A stretch of 64,000 nt of DNA from Macrothele yani (GCA_039090855.1 CM077010.1:47634905-47698904); one strand, 5' to 3'; shown: positions 44,068 to 55,364, counted from the first letter of the stretch. Notes: generated by a model from the sequence alone, not told the origin. Program-made: numbers and translations.

Positions 44068-46119
44068 AAGCTGGAGCATATACGCTTCAACCTACAGTTG
44101 GAAAGCATAAAAAAAGGTCAAGGTCCAAATTTTCCCTGAGTTCTTATATGTATTAGGGTGCATTTTTTGAAATTGGTCAAAACTGGTGTAGTCACACAAG
44201 AATTCACCATTGTTTGATATCCAACATACCTCTGCTTTTCCAGCAAATGCAAGTTGTCTTTCAGAAAGAAACTTCATTACAGAAACAACTTGTGTCAGTA
44301 CCACCTTAGAGCTTTAGGAACTCAAGTTGTTAGAGAAGGATGGATTAGGGTTGTATGATATTTTTTTTTTTTTTATTATGTTCTACCACCATGTTTCCAG
44401 CAATAAAATCCTGTTATGGATTGTGTTCTATGACTTGTTGGATGAATACCATATGAATTTAACAGAACTCCTGTCGATGGTTGATAAGTAATCAAATTTC
44501 TTGTTACATTTTCATCATTTGTTAATTGTTAGAAAAGTATTTGTCATCAATACGTTTTATTTCAAAATTCATATGTTGTCTTCATTTTAACATAAAATAT
44601 TTCATGATGGAGATCAGTTTGGAAACTGCTGTTTCAAATTGCAAGTTACATTGAAACAGTCTGGATCTTTATCGTATTTGTGCATCAATTCTGAGGAAGC
44701 GAGTTTCACATGTAGTGGTGATATAGTGTCTTTGCTTTACCCTGCTGTTTGCTGGTTTTCTTCCTGATTCATGACTTGTTCAGTATCTTCATGACATCAC
44801 TGCAAGTGTTATGGTTATCTTTTTGTAAATGTTCCAGGTTTATGTCAGCCATATCTTTCTTGTCTTTCCTTTTTCTTTTCTTTCCTTCCATTCAGCCATG
44901 CATGCATGCATACATACTAGAAGTACAAAGGGCATTCAATGAATTTTAAGCATAGTGAACCTGTACCTTGTATTCTGGATGTAACTTCACTTCGTGATGT
45001 AGTCTCTGGTAATTTGAACATACTAAGCATATCTTTATTCGTTCTGAGTTAGTGCTTGGTAATAAGAATCTTTATGTTGTTATGAAAACTATTTTTTGGG
45101 GGGTGGCTTCCTGGAACTTTTTTCTGCTTTGAAGCATTTCCCACAGAAATGCTCCTTCAAATTCCAAAAGAGGTGAAATGTTACTAGAACAAGGTCTGTA
45201 AAATTTTGAAGGTATATAAGAAGCCTTTGAAGCCTATGTTTGTTGACAGCACTATGAAAAACATAAATTGTATGTGCATTAAAGAAGTGGCATGCAGAAG
45301 TTGCTCTCCTTCACATAGTCTCTTACAATGCCCTTCCTAAATTGTCCATTTCAGATGAATTAACAGGGGGCATAATGTTCACCAGTCATAGTAGTGTTGT
45401 GAGATAAACAATTAAGTGAGGAGAAATTCTGCAGTTTCTTTGAAAAGTTGTTGCCTGCAATGATTTTGCCAGCTGATGGTTGATCTTGGTGTGGTATTCT
45501 TTACTGCATCATTTAAAATATCTCAGTTGTGGAGCTAATTTTTCTTCTGTGTCTTCTTGTAGCAAAAGTTTATCATCTTTTTAATATTCTGATATATAAT
45601 TTTCGTAATTCCGTGCGTAAATGGTTGTGCATTGCTGCTAAAACAACAAAAACCAGTTTTTCCCAGTTGTTGCTGTGATGTCTCATCCAAAGCATTTTGA
45701 AATGATGTCACAGCTGTGTTACAACTCCTTAAAAACAGGGAAACATTATATCACAAATAAATCATACTATTTTTGTCACTCATAATTGAGATCTTTGAGG
45801 AATAAGCACATGGTTTATAAATAATTAATATGGATTTATTAATTGCATGACATGTTTCCTTTTATTTCTTTTGAAGCTGCACACAGGGGAGGGTGTAGGT
45901 TAATAAGTGCACTGAATTGAAATCCACATTCTATTAATAATTTGGGACTGTAACTTGCTAACTGTGGAACTGAATATCTAAAAGTTATTTGAGACAAGGC
46001 TAACCCACATTTTCCTTTATTTATTTACCTGTGTATTATTCATTGTGGATACACTGACTTAATCAACTAATATTAATTTATCTATAGCATGTTAACCCTT
46101 GAATGCCAAAATAATTTCT
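44068..46119. other. No recognisable gene
   Basis: A+T-rich DNA of 2 kb; nothing identified. Confidence 0.45.
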
Positions 46120-46314
46120 ACATTGAAAAAGTTGAATTTATGAGTTTTATAGAGGTAATTTGTTTTATATTTGATCGTCCAATTTTTTAACTAGAACCTA
46201 GTTCATTGTTAGCAGTCCTGATGATGATCATGTTTCTTGTACAAAAATTTGACTATCAAATATAAAACAAATTACCTCTTTATAAAACCATATAAATTCA
46301 ACTCTTTCAATGTA
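46120..46314. repeat. Palindrome P3: PLE-terminal inverted repeat, P1 family
   Basis: Arms (46120-46200 and 46235-46314) start ACATTGAAAAAGTTGAATTT. CTGATGA at 46218-46224 is followed by a decayed stem and AAAAATTTGAC. Left-arm sequence GAACTAGGTTCTAGTT (reverse complement) and ATTACCTCTATAAAAC match P1. Confidence 0.75.
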
Positions 46315-47528
46315 AGGTAGATAATTAGAGATGCCATGATGTCATTAATTACTAGAATTTTCGTTTGGCTTATAGTAGCACAAAGATCATGACAAATGCA
46401 TATAATTATCAAAATACTTATTTTACCTTTCTTAAAGTATGAAATTCTAAAACTAGTAAAAGGTAAATTCTTTTACATTGCTGTAAATTATTTATTCCTC
46501 ACACAGATGTGCATGGTTTCTAGATGACATTTCAGGGTTGATATAGTGTGTTTATATAAAACATTCAAACTGCTGGAGCCAATTTGTTCGTCATAAAGTA
46601 AAGTTGTCAGTTTCCAAAAAATAGAACTTTCAAGGATTATAGGTTGTTTTTATGTTTAAAATTTTAAGGAAACAAAAAATTTAAATAAGTCAAAAGAATG
46701 GGTTGAACTCAACTCTAAAAATTGTAGGCTTACTAAACAAAATAAACATTGCTACTACAATATAACATTAAAAAAAAAAACAGCTGGTAAATTAAGGTGA
46801 AGTTTGGTTTGCCATAGGAGAAATGAAGAAAAAGAAACATTTATATAATTCTTATGTAATGAAAATTACACTGGTCAGGTAAGCAGAAAAAATGGGAGAA
46901 AGAATGAAAGAACACTTGAGGGATGTAAAAAAAACATTACTAAAATAGTGTTACTTATATGGATCCTTGTAGTTGTTGTCCATTACAGGAAGAAATGAGA
47001 ATTTTAAATTATGAACCTGTCCTAAACAAAGACATTATTGAGGAAGATTTTCACACCAGGAAAGTTAAGATACAATAAATCAACTTACAAAAAACAGTCT
47101 AATTTTCAATAGATTTTTGGAAGTCAGTAATTAGTCCAAAAAAAATATGTTGAGATATCAGTACTATTTAATTGCGTATAATATTTGAAAATTATTCTTT
47201 CAGAATCTGGGAATTCTGACAGTGTGAAGAATATGTACATTGGTTCTCCCAGTTTGGCTATTTTAACAGATTGATAATTAATTTTATATGTCATCTAGGG
47301 GCTAGGTACCTGTGTATGAGGAATAAATAACTTAGTGATGTAAACAAATTTACTTTTTACTTCTCTTTTATAATAAATATATGATATCAAGTGGAAAATT
47401 TTGCATCAGATATTGGTGGGAAATGCATAGGTTACAAATGTCTCGTAAAGTACAAATTTTATCAACTGGTGAAGGGAGGATGAGATATTTGATCTCAAAG
47501 GTTAGTCTTGTGGCAATTATATATTCAT
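46315..47528. other. No recognisable gene
   Basis: A+T-rich DNA; nothing identified. Confidence 0.45.
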
Positions 47529-48470
47529 GGTCCGATCAAAAAGTTCCGAGACTAGGCTGATATACAACAAAGTACTTGCGCCATTTAAGTCTGTCTATGA
47601 TTTCCCTCAAAGTAATCTCCTTGGACAGCGATACACAGCTGCCAGCATTTTTGCCACTGTTGGAATGCTCCCTGGAAGTCCCGTTCCCGAATTGTGTCAA
47701 GAACCGTCTGCGATTTGCGCTGGATCTCGTCCACGGTTTCAAAATGGCAACCCTTGAGCTTCAGCTTCATTTTCGGGAACAGGAAGTTTCAGGGGACCAT
47801 ATCCAGCGAATAAGGCTGGTGAGGAAAGGTAGTCATGCTGTTGCGGCTGCAAAACTGGCGTGTTGCTAACGCTGTGAGCTGCTGCATTGTGGTGATGGAG
47901 CAGGAAATCGCCTCTGCGTCACATTTCAGGTCGTTTGTGGCGAATGTCCTCCATAAGATGCCGCAGAACATCGCAGTGAAAAAGGGAAGTGACGGTCTGG
48001 CCCTGGGAGACTAATTCAGTGTGCACAACCCCACGAATGTCGAAGAACACGATGAGCATGCTTTTGGTTGCGTTTCGGACCTGTCGGGCCTTCTTCGGTC
48101 GTGGAGATGCCGGGCTCTTCCACTGCGACGACTGTTGTGTGGTCTCCGGGTCATAACCATAGACCCAAGTCTCGTCCCCAGTGATGACCTGCAATGGAAA
48201 CATTTAATGTGTCTCCGTTCTTGATTTGCAGAGTTTGACACAGAATTTGCTGTTCGTTCTGTGCCCTAGTTTGCAGTCCATGCCGAAATCGCAGCTGTGT
48301 TCTGCACGTGGTCACCAAATATTGTGTAGCACAGCTTCAGATGTTCACAGAACGCCACTCTGCACAATGACTCTTTAAAGTTGCTGCCCTCGACCGCTGC
48401 TTGCGCATCCGCATACTGCCATCTGTTGGTGCGCTATGTACCTAGTCTCGGAACTTTTTGATTGCACTAC
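47529..48470 (-). mobile_element. Mar-6: internally deleted mariner
   Basis: The terminal repeat core ATCAAAAAGTTCCGAGACTA is at 47535-47554, with its exact reverse complement ending at 48462. About 0.93 kb, against 1.3 kb for intact relatives. Outermost bases and TA duplication not resolved. Confidence 0.9.
47560..48290 (-). pseudogene. Mar-6 transposase, DNA-binding domain deleted
   Basis: Minus strand: MDCKLGHRTNSKFCVKLCKS (from about 48283), then directly QVITGDETWVYGYDPETTQQ, which normally lies more than 100 residues later. An internal deletion has therefore removed the helix-turn-helix region. SMLIVFFDIRGVVHTELVSQG follows, then LHHHNAAAH, in which the second catalytic aspartate (HDNAPAH) has become H. 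The C-terminal third is full of shifts; a GSCVSLSKEI segment near 47640 is still readable. Non-functional. Confidence 0.88.
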
Positions 48471-48473
48471 ATA

Positions 48474-48673
48474 TTAAGATAATACAACATAGTTTGTCAC
48501 AAATATTTATTTTTTCAAGTCCACCGTGGTTTTGCTGGGTATTGACCTAGCTTCATCAGGACGAATGGCACGTAAATTTTCAAATTGTATATGATATCAT
48601 AAATGGTGTTTACAGTCACAGGTTTTGGTTAGTAAAATAAATATTTGTGACAAACTAAGATGTATTATCTTAA
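48474..48673. repeat. Palindrome P4: PLE-terminal inverted repeat abutting Mar-6
   Basis: Outer arms TTAAGATAATACAACATAGT and its inverse ending at 48673 share about 40 bp, including AATATTTGTGACAAAC. On the minus strand CTGATGA (48553-48559), A, GCTAGGT-loop-ACCCAGC and AAAAC keep the core order, with the G of GAAA lost. Confidence 0.65.
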
Positions 48674-49107
48674 TATATATAATGAGATAGTTTGCCTAGT
48701 ACAAATATATGTTAATGCATCCTAAGCAAGCAGTTTTTTTTTTTTTCATAACAGTTTGGGAAATATGTGCAGGATTTTTCCTGTTGTGTTAACTATTTGT
48801 TAATAAAAAAAAGTTTTTAAATCTAACTTGAAATGGGGATACCATGCTAAATACTATACAACACATAGTATGGCACCAAGTAATAAAATTAAATATAAGA
48901 GAAAAATATGAAAGCATTGCTCATGGTTTCTGCAATCCAGTGAAAATGGAATTATTTTTGTTCGACTTGGAAGGTGGAGGGGGATATTGAGTGAAAGTAT
49001 CATACTTAATTTAAGTAAACATTTAAATTTTACATGAAGGGAAGCTGGTGAATTTATTTCTGGTTGTGCCATAGTATCAGTTAACTATAGCAAATCAAAT
49101 TTTTTAA
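48674..49107. other. No recognisable gene
   Basis: A+T-rich DNA; nothing identified. Confidence 0.4.
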
Positions 49108-49298
49108 CTGGAGGTTTAGGTTTCTGACAAATCATTTGACCTGGGCCTGGGTTTGAGTGAAAGATGAGGCATGGGTGGTGTGTTTTCCTTACATGCTGCC
49201 TCTCTCCCTTTCCTGGAACCAGTGGCTCTAAATTAGGATTGGTGATTGCTTAGCCCAGAGATGGTCATGGCTGTCATTAAACCCTGGAAAACAAAAAA
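49108..49298 (+). mobile_element. tRNA-SINE, old copy
   Basis: The SINE body (CTCTCTCCCTTTCCTGGAAC, GATTGCTTAGCCCAGAG) is clear, but the head has lost the A-box and the B-box reads GGTTTGAG. No poly-A and no target duplication. Confidence 0.75.
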
Positions 49299-50344
49299 TC
49301 TTTTAAAATGATTCTTTTAGAAGTGCAGATTTGTTGTCAAATGCAATTGTACTATTATGCCATTTAGCAAGAAAATGTTTCCAAAATAATAATAATAATT
49401 AAACAATCTGAAGCATATGAATTGCAGTGATTCTGGTGGAGCTATGATATTAAAATATTTTTTCTCATCTGAATTGCAGAAGCTTGGGGTATTAGAGAAT
49501 AATAAATTTTATTTCATGTGACCAAAAGGGCAAAAACTTTGTATCATGAAAGATTGAAAGTTGTTGTATTAATCAGATGTAAAAATAACTTTTCAAAGGG
49601 AACTTCCCATAGTTGTTGTATATTGTTAGACACAAATATAGTATTGCTGCACCTAGCTTGAAATAATGAGTTGAGAAATTCAAGAAGTATGTGAATATTG
49701 CCAATTGTTAGAGCTGGCAGAAGCCAAAAGGATGTTTCTGGTCTCTAGAAGCGGAGATAATACCAGTCAAGAATCCAAATTTTCACTATTGGAAAAGAAA
49801 ATTTTCTCTTCAAAATAGTAGAACCCCTGGAGTAGATGTCATAACAGCTGAGGTGTTAAAATATGATGGTGACTCTCTGAAAGACTAACTGAAAGTCCCT
49901 CAGGATTGAAGGGATGCTATCATTGTCACTTTGTTTAAGGGAAAATGTGATTATACTTAATGTGTAAACTACCATGGCATCAGCCTGCTGAATGTGTCAG
50001 TGAAAGTGTTTGGAAAGGCCATTATTGATAAGGTACATATCAGAGAAGCCTTTACATATAAGAGAAGGTGTTGGATGTACAGAGTGCTTTTATACCTGTA
50101 AAGGGCTGTGCTAACCAATTTTTACATTACGCATGATCAGTGGTGGTGTGCTAATTGAAAAATACAGGAATGTGCGGTGCTTTTACAAGCCTTTATTACC
50201 CAGCCCCTTCATACACCTCTCCCCTTTTTACTTTCTTATATTTATATTATTAGAAAATATAGTGATTGGTCAAAATCAGACTTCCGGATTTACAAGTTTT
50301 GGCATTCAAGAAACAAGATTTCACCAATTTGGTAAGAAAACACT

Positions 50345-50750
50345 GAAATCACTCTAAATATCTCCAAATTATGGATTTTTTCCAAGAAATAAAAGCAATT
50401 AAAATGTCGAATTTTCAGGTAGCATCTCCACCCTTCCTCGGGACTACAACTATGGCAAGTGTTGCCATTCATGAGATAAATTCTAATCTTTCAAATCATT
50501 TAATGTGGTATTTCTTCTCTCTATCTCTAGTCCTTCTGACGATTTTCTCTTGAAAAAGTGCTGTTGATGTGTCAGAGCTTCTACAGTGTCCCAGAACACT
50601 TTTATGTCCTGTATTTCGAACATGTCTGTCTTTGTCATATTTTTAATTGTAGCTTTATGTTCTCAGCCAATCTTGTTTTAAGCTGTCTGCCTGTTTCTCC
50701 CACATAGCTGCAACCACACTCTCATTTTATGTTTTAGACCACACCTCCTT
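50345..50750 (-). pseudogene. PLE-2: GIY-YIG nuclease fragment and PLE terminus
   Basis: Minus strand at 50735-50560: CGCSYVGETGRQLKTRLAEH, then KATIKNMTKTDM. This is the core of the GIY-YIG endonuclease domain that follows the reverse transcriptase in PLEs; it nicks DNA for target-primed insertion. The arginine and following block (GRQLKTRL) are retained. The N-terminal GIY half is degraded and there is no RT sequence upstream. About 100 bp beyond it comes a CCGAGGA, A, stem, CTACCT, GAAA motif (about 50400-50455), shared with palindrome P2. This ties the motif to a PLE end. It lies inside the LINE-L2 interruption. Confidence 0.8.
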
Positions 50751-51540
50751 ATAAAAGGATGTTTTCTTCTTTGAAATATGAGGCCCTAATTGGGGCCGTT
50801 TTGGAGTGCAAAAACAAAAATTAGTCCCTTGTTATCGAGTAAGATGTAACTGGAAGCGGAAACTAATTTAGAGTGCAATGTGAAAGCCATTTATTATTGG
50901 GAGTCATAGTTCTTGAGATATTTGGATGGGGGGAATGTTTGGGTATAGCACAAAACAAATTTAAGCAGATATTATTAAGTAAGATGTCATTTTGAGCAAC
51001 ATTTTATGGAGATAGCAACAGTAAAAATCTTGCATTGCTCTGATCTTAGTTTGAAAGATATTTTGGGAAATGTGTTGATGAAATAGCATTGTCACATGAC
51101 TATGCATTGAGGGGTGTTGGCTGTGTTTAAAATTAGTCCAGCACAATTAAAGGGCAGTGGTAAGTGAACTAAATTCACTGAGACTTACAACTAGATTTCT
51201 TAATAATGACTTGATTAATTAAATTCCCAATATTATAATAATTTTTCCAATGCAATATCCATACCTCAATGCTTTTAACAGCAGTAGAAAAAGGAGGTTC
51301 AAGGAACTGCTGATAAGAGAATGGATTTAGAGACTAACTCTACCTTCTAACAAACACGGGACATTAATTCCACTAACTGTGCAGTTTTTCTGTTGCATTT
51401 TTATTGGAAATAATTATAGGACATTGGTGTTTTAAAAAGATAACAAATTATATGCTATATAGAATTTACTGGAACTCATTCCAGCTAGTAAAAAAAAAAG
51501 TACCGTAATGCTGTTCCAGGGCATTCTGTTCCCACTACAC
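50751..51540. other. Rest of the first LINE-L2 interruption, unassigned
   Basis: Nothing identified; presumably part of the PLE-2 insertion or later DNA. Short phrases GCATGAT (50133) and GCATATGAT (51546) could be the remains of its target duplication. Confidence 0.35.
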
Positions 51541-51671
51541 CTCTGCATATGATGATTGAAAAGTATCCATCTGTTGGTGAAGAAGTTTTTGCTGCCTTTG
51601 TACATGTGAAGAAAGCTGATGACCAAATAAACAGGGTGCTTCTATGGAAGGTCTTGAGTAATTATGAATAT

Positions 51672-51922
51672 ATGTATCACAAATGCTGTCTGCATACGAT
51701 AAATAAAATCATTAAAAGTTTGCAAAGTAAAACCAAATTTATTTGCAAATTAAAATAATTTAAAAGCAAGAACTTTCGGGGCTCTCATGCCTGTTGATGG
51801 GGCCATGAGAGCCCCGAAAGTTCTTGCTTTTAAATTATTTTATTTTTGTAAATAGATTTGGTTTTACTTTGCAAACTTTTAATGATTTTATTTATCGTAT
51901 GCAGACAGCATTTGTGATACAT
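51672..51922. repeat. Palindrome P5: 118-bp arms with hammerhead-like core
   Basis: Arms 51672-51789 and 51804-51922 are near-identical inverse copies starting ATGTATCACAAATGCTGTCT. Across the centre on the plus strand: CTGTTGA (51791-51797), T, GGGGC-CATGAGA-GCCCC, GAAA (51816-51819). The stem is perfect; the core base A6 is T. Confidence 0.85.
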
Positions 51923-52016
51923 ATTACCGTGCTGTACGAATAATTACTTTTGTCTTCAATTATGAATATAATTTAGAATCTGCTTGAATGTGTGTTAATG
52001 GTGTTTTATTAAAATG

Positions 52017-52245
52017 TTTTGTTGTTGTTTGTTTGGGGTTGATCACTGTGAGCAACTCAATAGTCTGTAAACAGTCTCCCATCTCTGATTTAGTTCCACT
52101 GATTTCAGGGAAAGTTTGGAGTCAGTGTTGTAAAAAAACCAAAAAAAAAAAAAAAACACACCATCCATGCTTCACCCAGGATTCAAACCCGGGCCCATCT
52201 TGAACAGAAGCCAGTGCCTTGTCCTACTTGACCACTAGGGTTACA
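52017..52245 (-). mobile_element. tRNA-SINE, copy 5, decayed
   Basis: Minus-strand copy with a recognisable body (GTGAGCAACTCAATAG, CAGTCTCCCATCTCTGATTT), an internal A-run at 52131-52157, B-box GGTTTGAATCC and a degraded head. Lies at the junction with LINE-L2 piece 3. Confidence 0.8.
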
Positions 52246-53284
52246 GAATGGTTTTCTGTTGGCACAGAGGTCATACAAGGTTGTGTAATATCATCATGAC
52301 TGTTCAGTATATTCATGGATGGATACAGGTGCCATAATGCTTAGTTTATGTTTTGGTTATTCCCATGTGGGAAGAAGGATGCTGTATGGTTAATGGCACA
52401 ATCCTGTTGGCAGAGAGCAAAAGTCAAGTGCAGAGTATGTTGTTTTGGATGCACAAAGTTTGTGTAAAATTTAAACATTGTATAAATAACGAAATAAAGC
52501 AAAGTTATGGTTTTTGAGCAAGAATATGTTATTAGTGAAAACAAGATCAGTCTAAATGGCACAGAGAACAACTGAAGGAGGAAGCATGTTTGCCAGAGAA
52601 AACTGACTGCAGTAGTTGGTGAAATCAGTAGGCAAGTGAGTTCAGCATTGAAAGCCATAGCTTTCACAGGGCTGATGGGTACTTGAAAAGGTCCCCAATC
52701 GATGTGTATGCAAGTGTAATTATTCCTACTCTGTTGAGCAGTAGTGAAACCTTGGTACTGCAGAAGAAACACAAGAGTTACCTACTATTGGTTTGTGGCA
52801 AGATAGGTATGTCCTGATCATGTGAGAAATGATATGTTGCAGATGTGGTGAAAAAAATGTTAGGGTGAAGACATATTTTGAGGTGGTTTAATGATGTTGA
52901 AAGAATGAGTGATTTATTCAGCTGAAGTGTCAGGAAAGAAAGGTAAGAGGAAGGTGGAGGAAGTCATGTGACATACCTGCCAACTAAATTTAATGAATAT
53001 GCAGAAGATTGCTTTGAAAATTTCAGAAGATTTTTTTTACGTCAATTTGTCACATGATAAAGGGATTTAGAACTCATACTACTTAAACAAAAAAGGAATA
53101 CAGGACACTTACCTTTATTTTTTTGTATGTTTTTATTGAAGGGGAACTTTTATTTATAGTAATTTAACAGTTAGCTAAACTTTTTACAGTGGCCTTTTTG
53201 GCTTTTTTTAAGAATTCTTTGGAGTACTCTTTTTGAAAACAAAGTAAATTTTCTTTGCATTTAATTAACAGAAGACTCGAGCGA

Positions 53285-53315
53285 TTCACCTGACATTAAT
53301 GATCGAAACATTGTG
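53285..53315 (+). other. Shortened CTGA-stem-GAAAC motif in TIR-X
   Basis: CACCTGA, CATTAATG, ATC, GAAACATTGTGCG resembles a core with its TGA and part of the stem deleted. Could be chance. Confidence 0.2.
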
Positions 53316-53639
53316 CGATTTTTTTAACCGAAGAAAAATTCTTTTGCATTATTAATTAAATGGCAAATACATCCTAGAATTATTATTTGACTTTGGTGTT
53401 CTTTCAAATGATGAGCAACACCATTTTTCTCTCCTATCATTACTAGAGTCTAGAGCATTGTCTGCTCCAAAAGCAATGCAATTTTTTAAAGGTATCCTGT
53501 GCTTACTAAAAACATTAACTGTAGCTGAGAACCATGAATTCTGATATCGGAGCTTTCACTATTTTAGATAAATGGTGTAATTTTCAGAGAATGAATACTT
53601 TATTATTTTTTTTAACACCATGCATCAATTTTTACAAAT

Positions 53640-54300
53640 TTCCAAACTTCGTCACTCCCGTTTTTGGAAATTTCTCCCATCCTTATCAAGCTAAAATGCA
53701 CACACATTTATGAGGGGGATGACATTTAACAACTACATAGGAGTGGGGATAACATCGCGGGGGGGGGTACAATTACTGAAGGAAATTTTCGCTCCGTCTA
53801 ACTTTCGTTTTCGGAAATTTATTCACCATTTTCAAGCTAAAATGCAAATATTTATGTAATAAAATGATATCTAACAATAGTAGGTAGAGGAAACATCGTG
53901 AGAAAAAAAAATTACGATTACGAGAAAAATCTTACCTCCGTCTACTTTCCGTTTTCGAAGAATGAAATTCCGTCCTACGACGGAGAAAACGACCCCCAAC
54001 CAATCCTCCTAAAATTTCAGTTCCGTTGTGCCTCGATCTCGTGAATGGTCCAAATGATAACAAAAAAGACGGAATTTCTCGAATCAGCGTAAGAATCTCG
54101 TGGCCAAAGATTACGGCGAAATTTTCGAGCGGCCTAAGTTCCGTTTTCGGAAATCGTTGCCTACAATTAAATATAATTTCATTGCATAATTTCAGGCTGA
54201 AATTATGCAATGAAATTATATTTAACAACAATACTGAACAGAAGCAACATCGCGAGAGAAAAAAATACTATTACGGGAAAAATCTGCTCTCCGTTTAGCC
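53640..54300. repeat. Degenerate tandem repeat within TIR-X
   Basis: At least four units of about 140-170 bp. Each has a TTTTCGGAAATT-type start, AAGCTAAAATGCA, ATTTAACAA-type and GGAAACATCG/GGATAACATCGCG phrases. Confidence 0.7.
54168..54224. repeat. Perfect palindrome, 28-bp arms
   Basis: Arms 54168-54195 and 54197-54224 around a single G; begins TAAATATAATTTCATTGC. Confidence 0.95.
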
Positions 54301-55030
54301 TCAGTTTCCGAACGTTTAAAAAGACAAAACGTCCCCAGACGGAATACGACCCCCCGCCCTAACTAATACCCCGAAAATTTCTTCATTTTTGCATCGATCT
54401 CGAAAATGACAAAAAAAAAAAAAAAAAAATGGGGGAGGGACTCCGCGAAACCACGGAAGAATCTCACGTACGAATTAACCGCTGAATCGATTTCGAATAG
54501 CGTAAGATTACGCTGAAATATCGATGACCGGTAAATTTTAACTTTTGCCGCTAAATTAGCGCAGATTTCGTCAAAATCGCAATTTTTTTAGCAGAATGGT
54601 GCAAGAACAACGTTTTGGCGTGGGCTGGCGCGATTGGCGCGGGCTGGCGCGATTGGCGCAGGTCTGGCAGCCCTGGCACTAGTAAGTTATTGCTGCGCTT
54701 TTCAACTTTTTTTTTTTTTTTTTGACTTACAAAAATTAATAAAACAGGTTATTTTTCGCAAAAAAAAAAACACAAATTTTTCGAACGGCAGAAGAACGCG
54801 AGTTTGGTCGAAAGAATGTATAAAAAATCGGAAGCCTGCCAAAATCGGAGGAGTTGGCAGGTATGATGTGAGAACCAGATTAGGAATGCCTGCAAGAGGG
54901 AAAGGATAAGTAGCATGTAGTAAAACAGGTCTTGTGTGAGAGGTATGATGGATGACATTGTACATCGAGTGATGTGCAAAGATTGCTGTAGACGGAGACA
55001 TTTGATACAATAATAGTACGGAAAATCTAG

Positions 55031-55364
55031 CACCATCAGTTGCTTTGATATGGCAGCCAATCTTTGTTTGAGGAGTTGGCCTGTTAATCTCAGAGAATGG
55101 CATAGTAATGTGTATGTAGGACACAAAACTTTGCTTGGGCAAAGGTTGGAAAGTGTTAGGGAAAATTGTGATTATGGTTACAGCAGATAGATACAAAAAA
55201 TCAAAGTATGTGAATGATAATTGATATGGTTGGTGTTAGTTGATGTTAAAATATTTTTCCTTCCAGAGTCGGGAAGCTGAGATGTATAAATCTGAATATT
55301 TTATATAAGCTCTATTAAAAGGGGAAATTTGCATGAGTGAAAGTGGAAAATGCATGACACATTA
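55031..55364. other. No recognisable gene
   Basis: Short A+T-rich spacer between LINE-L2 and Tc1-5. Confidence 0.4.

Larger units (their letters stand above)
49700..52960 (+). pseudogene. LINE-L2 reverse transcriptase, fragmented
   Basis: ELAEAKRMF, then GVDVITAEVLKYDGDSL and DAIIVTLFKGKCDYT with NYHGISLLNVSVKVFGKAII (RT blocks 0-2) lie at 49720-50040. IEKYPSVGEEVFAAFVHVKK plus ADDQINRVLLWKVL (block 3, where relatives have KKAYDRI) lies at 51553-51655. EWFSVGTEVIQGCV and LFSIFMDG (block 4) begin at 52245, followed by ILLAESKSQVQSML after a lost catalytic YADD. EISRQVSSALKAIAF (blocks 6-7) is at about 52620. Many stops. Gene order matches LINE-L1, whose sequence overlaps from block 4 on. Confidence 0.85.
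52972..54865. mobile_element. TIR-X: unclassified 1894-bp TIR element in LINE-L2
   Basis: The termini CATACCTGCCAACT (52972-52985) and AGTTGGCAGGTATG (54852-54865) are perfect 14-bp inverted repeats. ATGTGA flanks both sides (52966-52971, 54866-54871), and the LINE sequence is continuous across one copy of it. There is no coding remnant. The interior is unlike the host DNA: CpG-rich, with a degenerate tandem repeat. A 6-bp target duplication is not that of Tc1/mariner (TA), hAT (8) or piggyBac (TTAA). Confidence 0.88.
49700..55030 (+). mobile_element. LINE-L2: plus-strand LINE in four pieces
   Basis: Pieces at about 49700-50139, 51543-51668, 52240-52971 and 54872-55030, in correct order and orientation, same family as LINE-L1. 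The interruptions are a PLE fragment, palindrome P5 plus SINE copy 5, and TIR-X. Confidence 0.82.
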
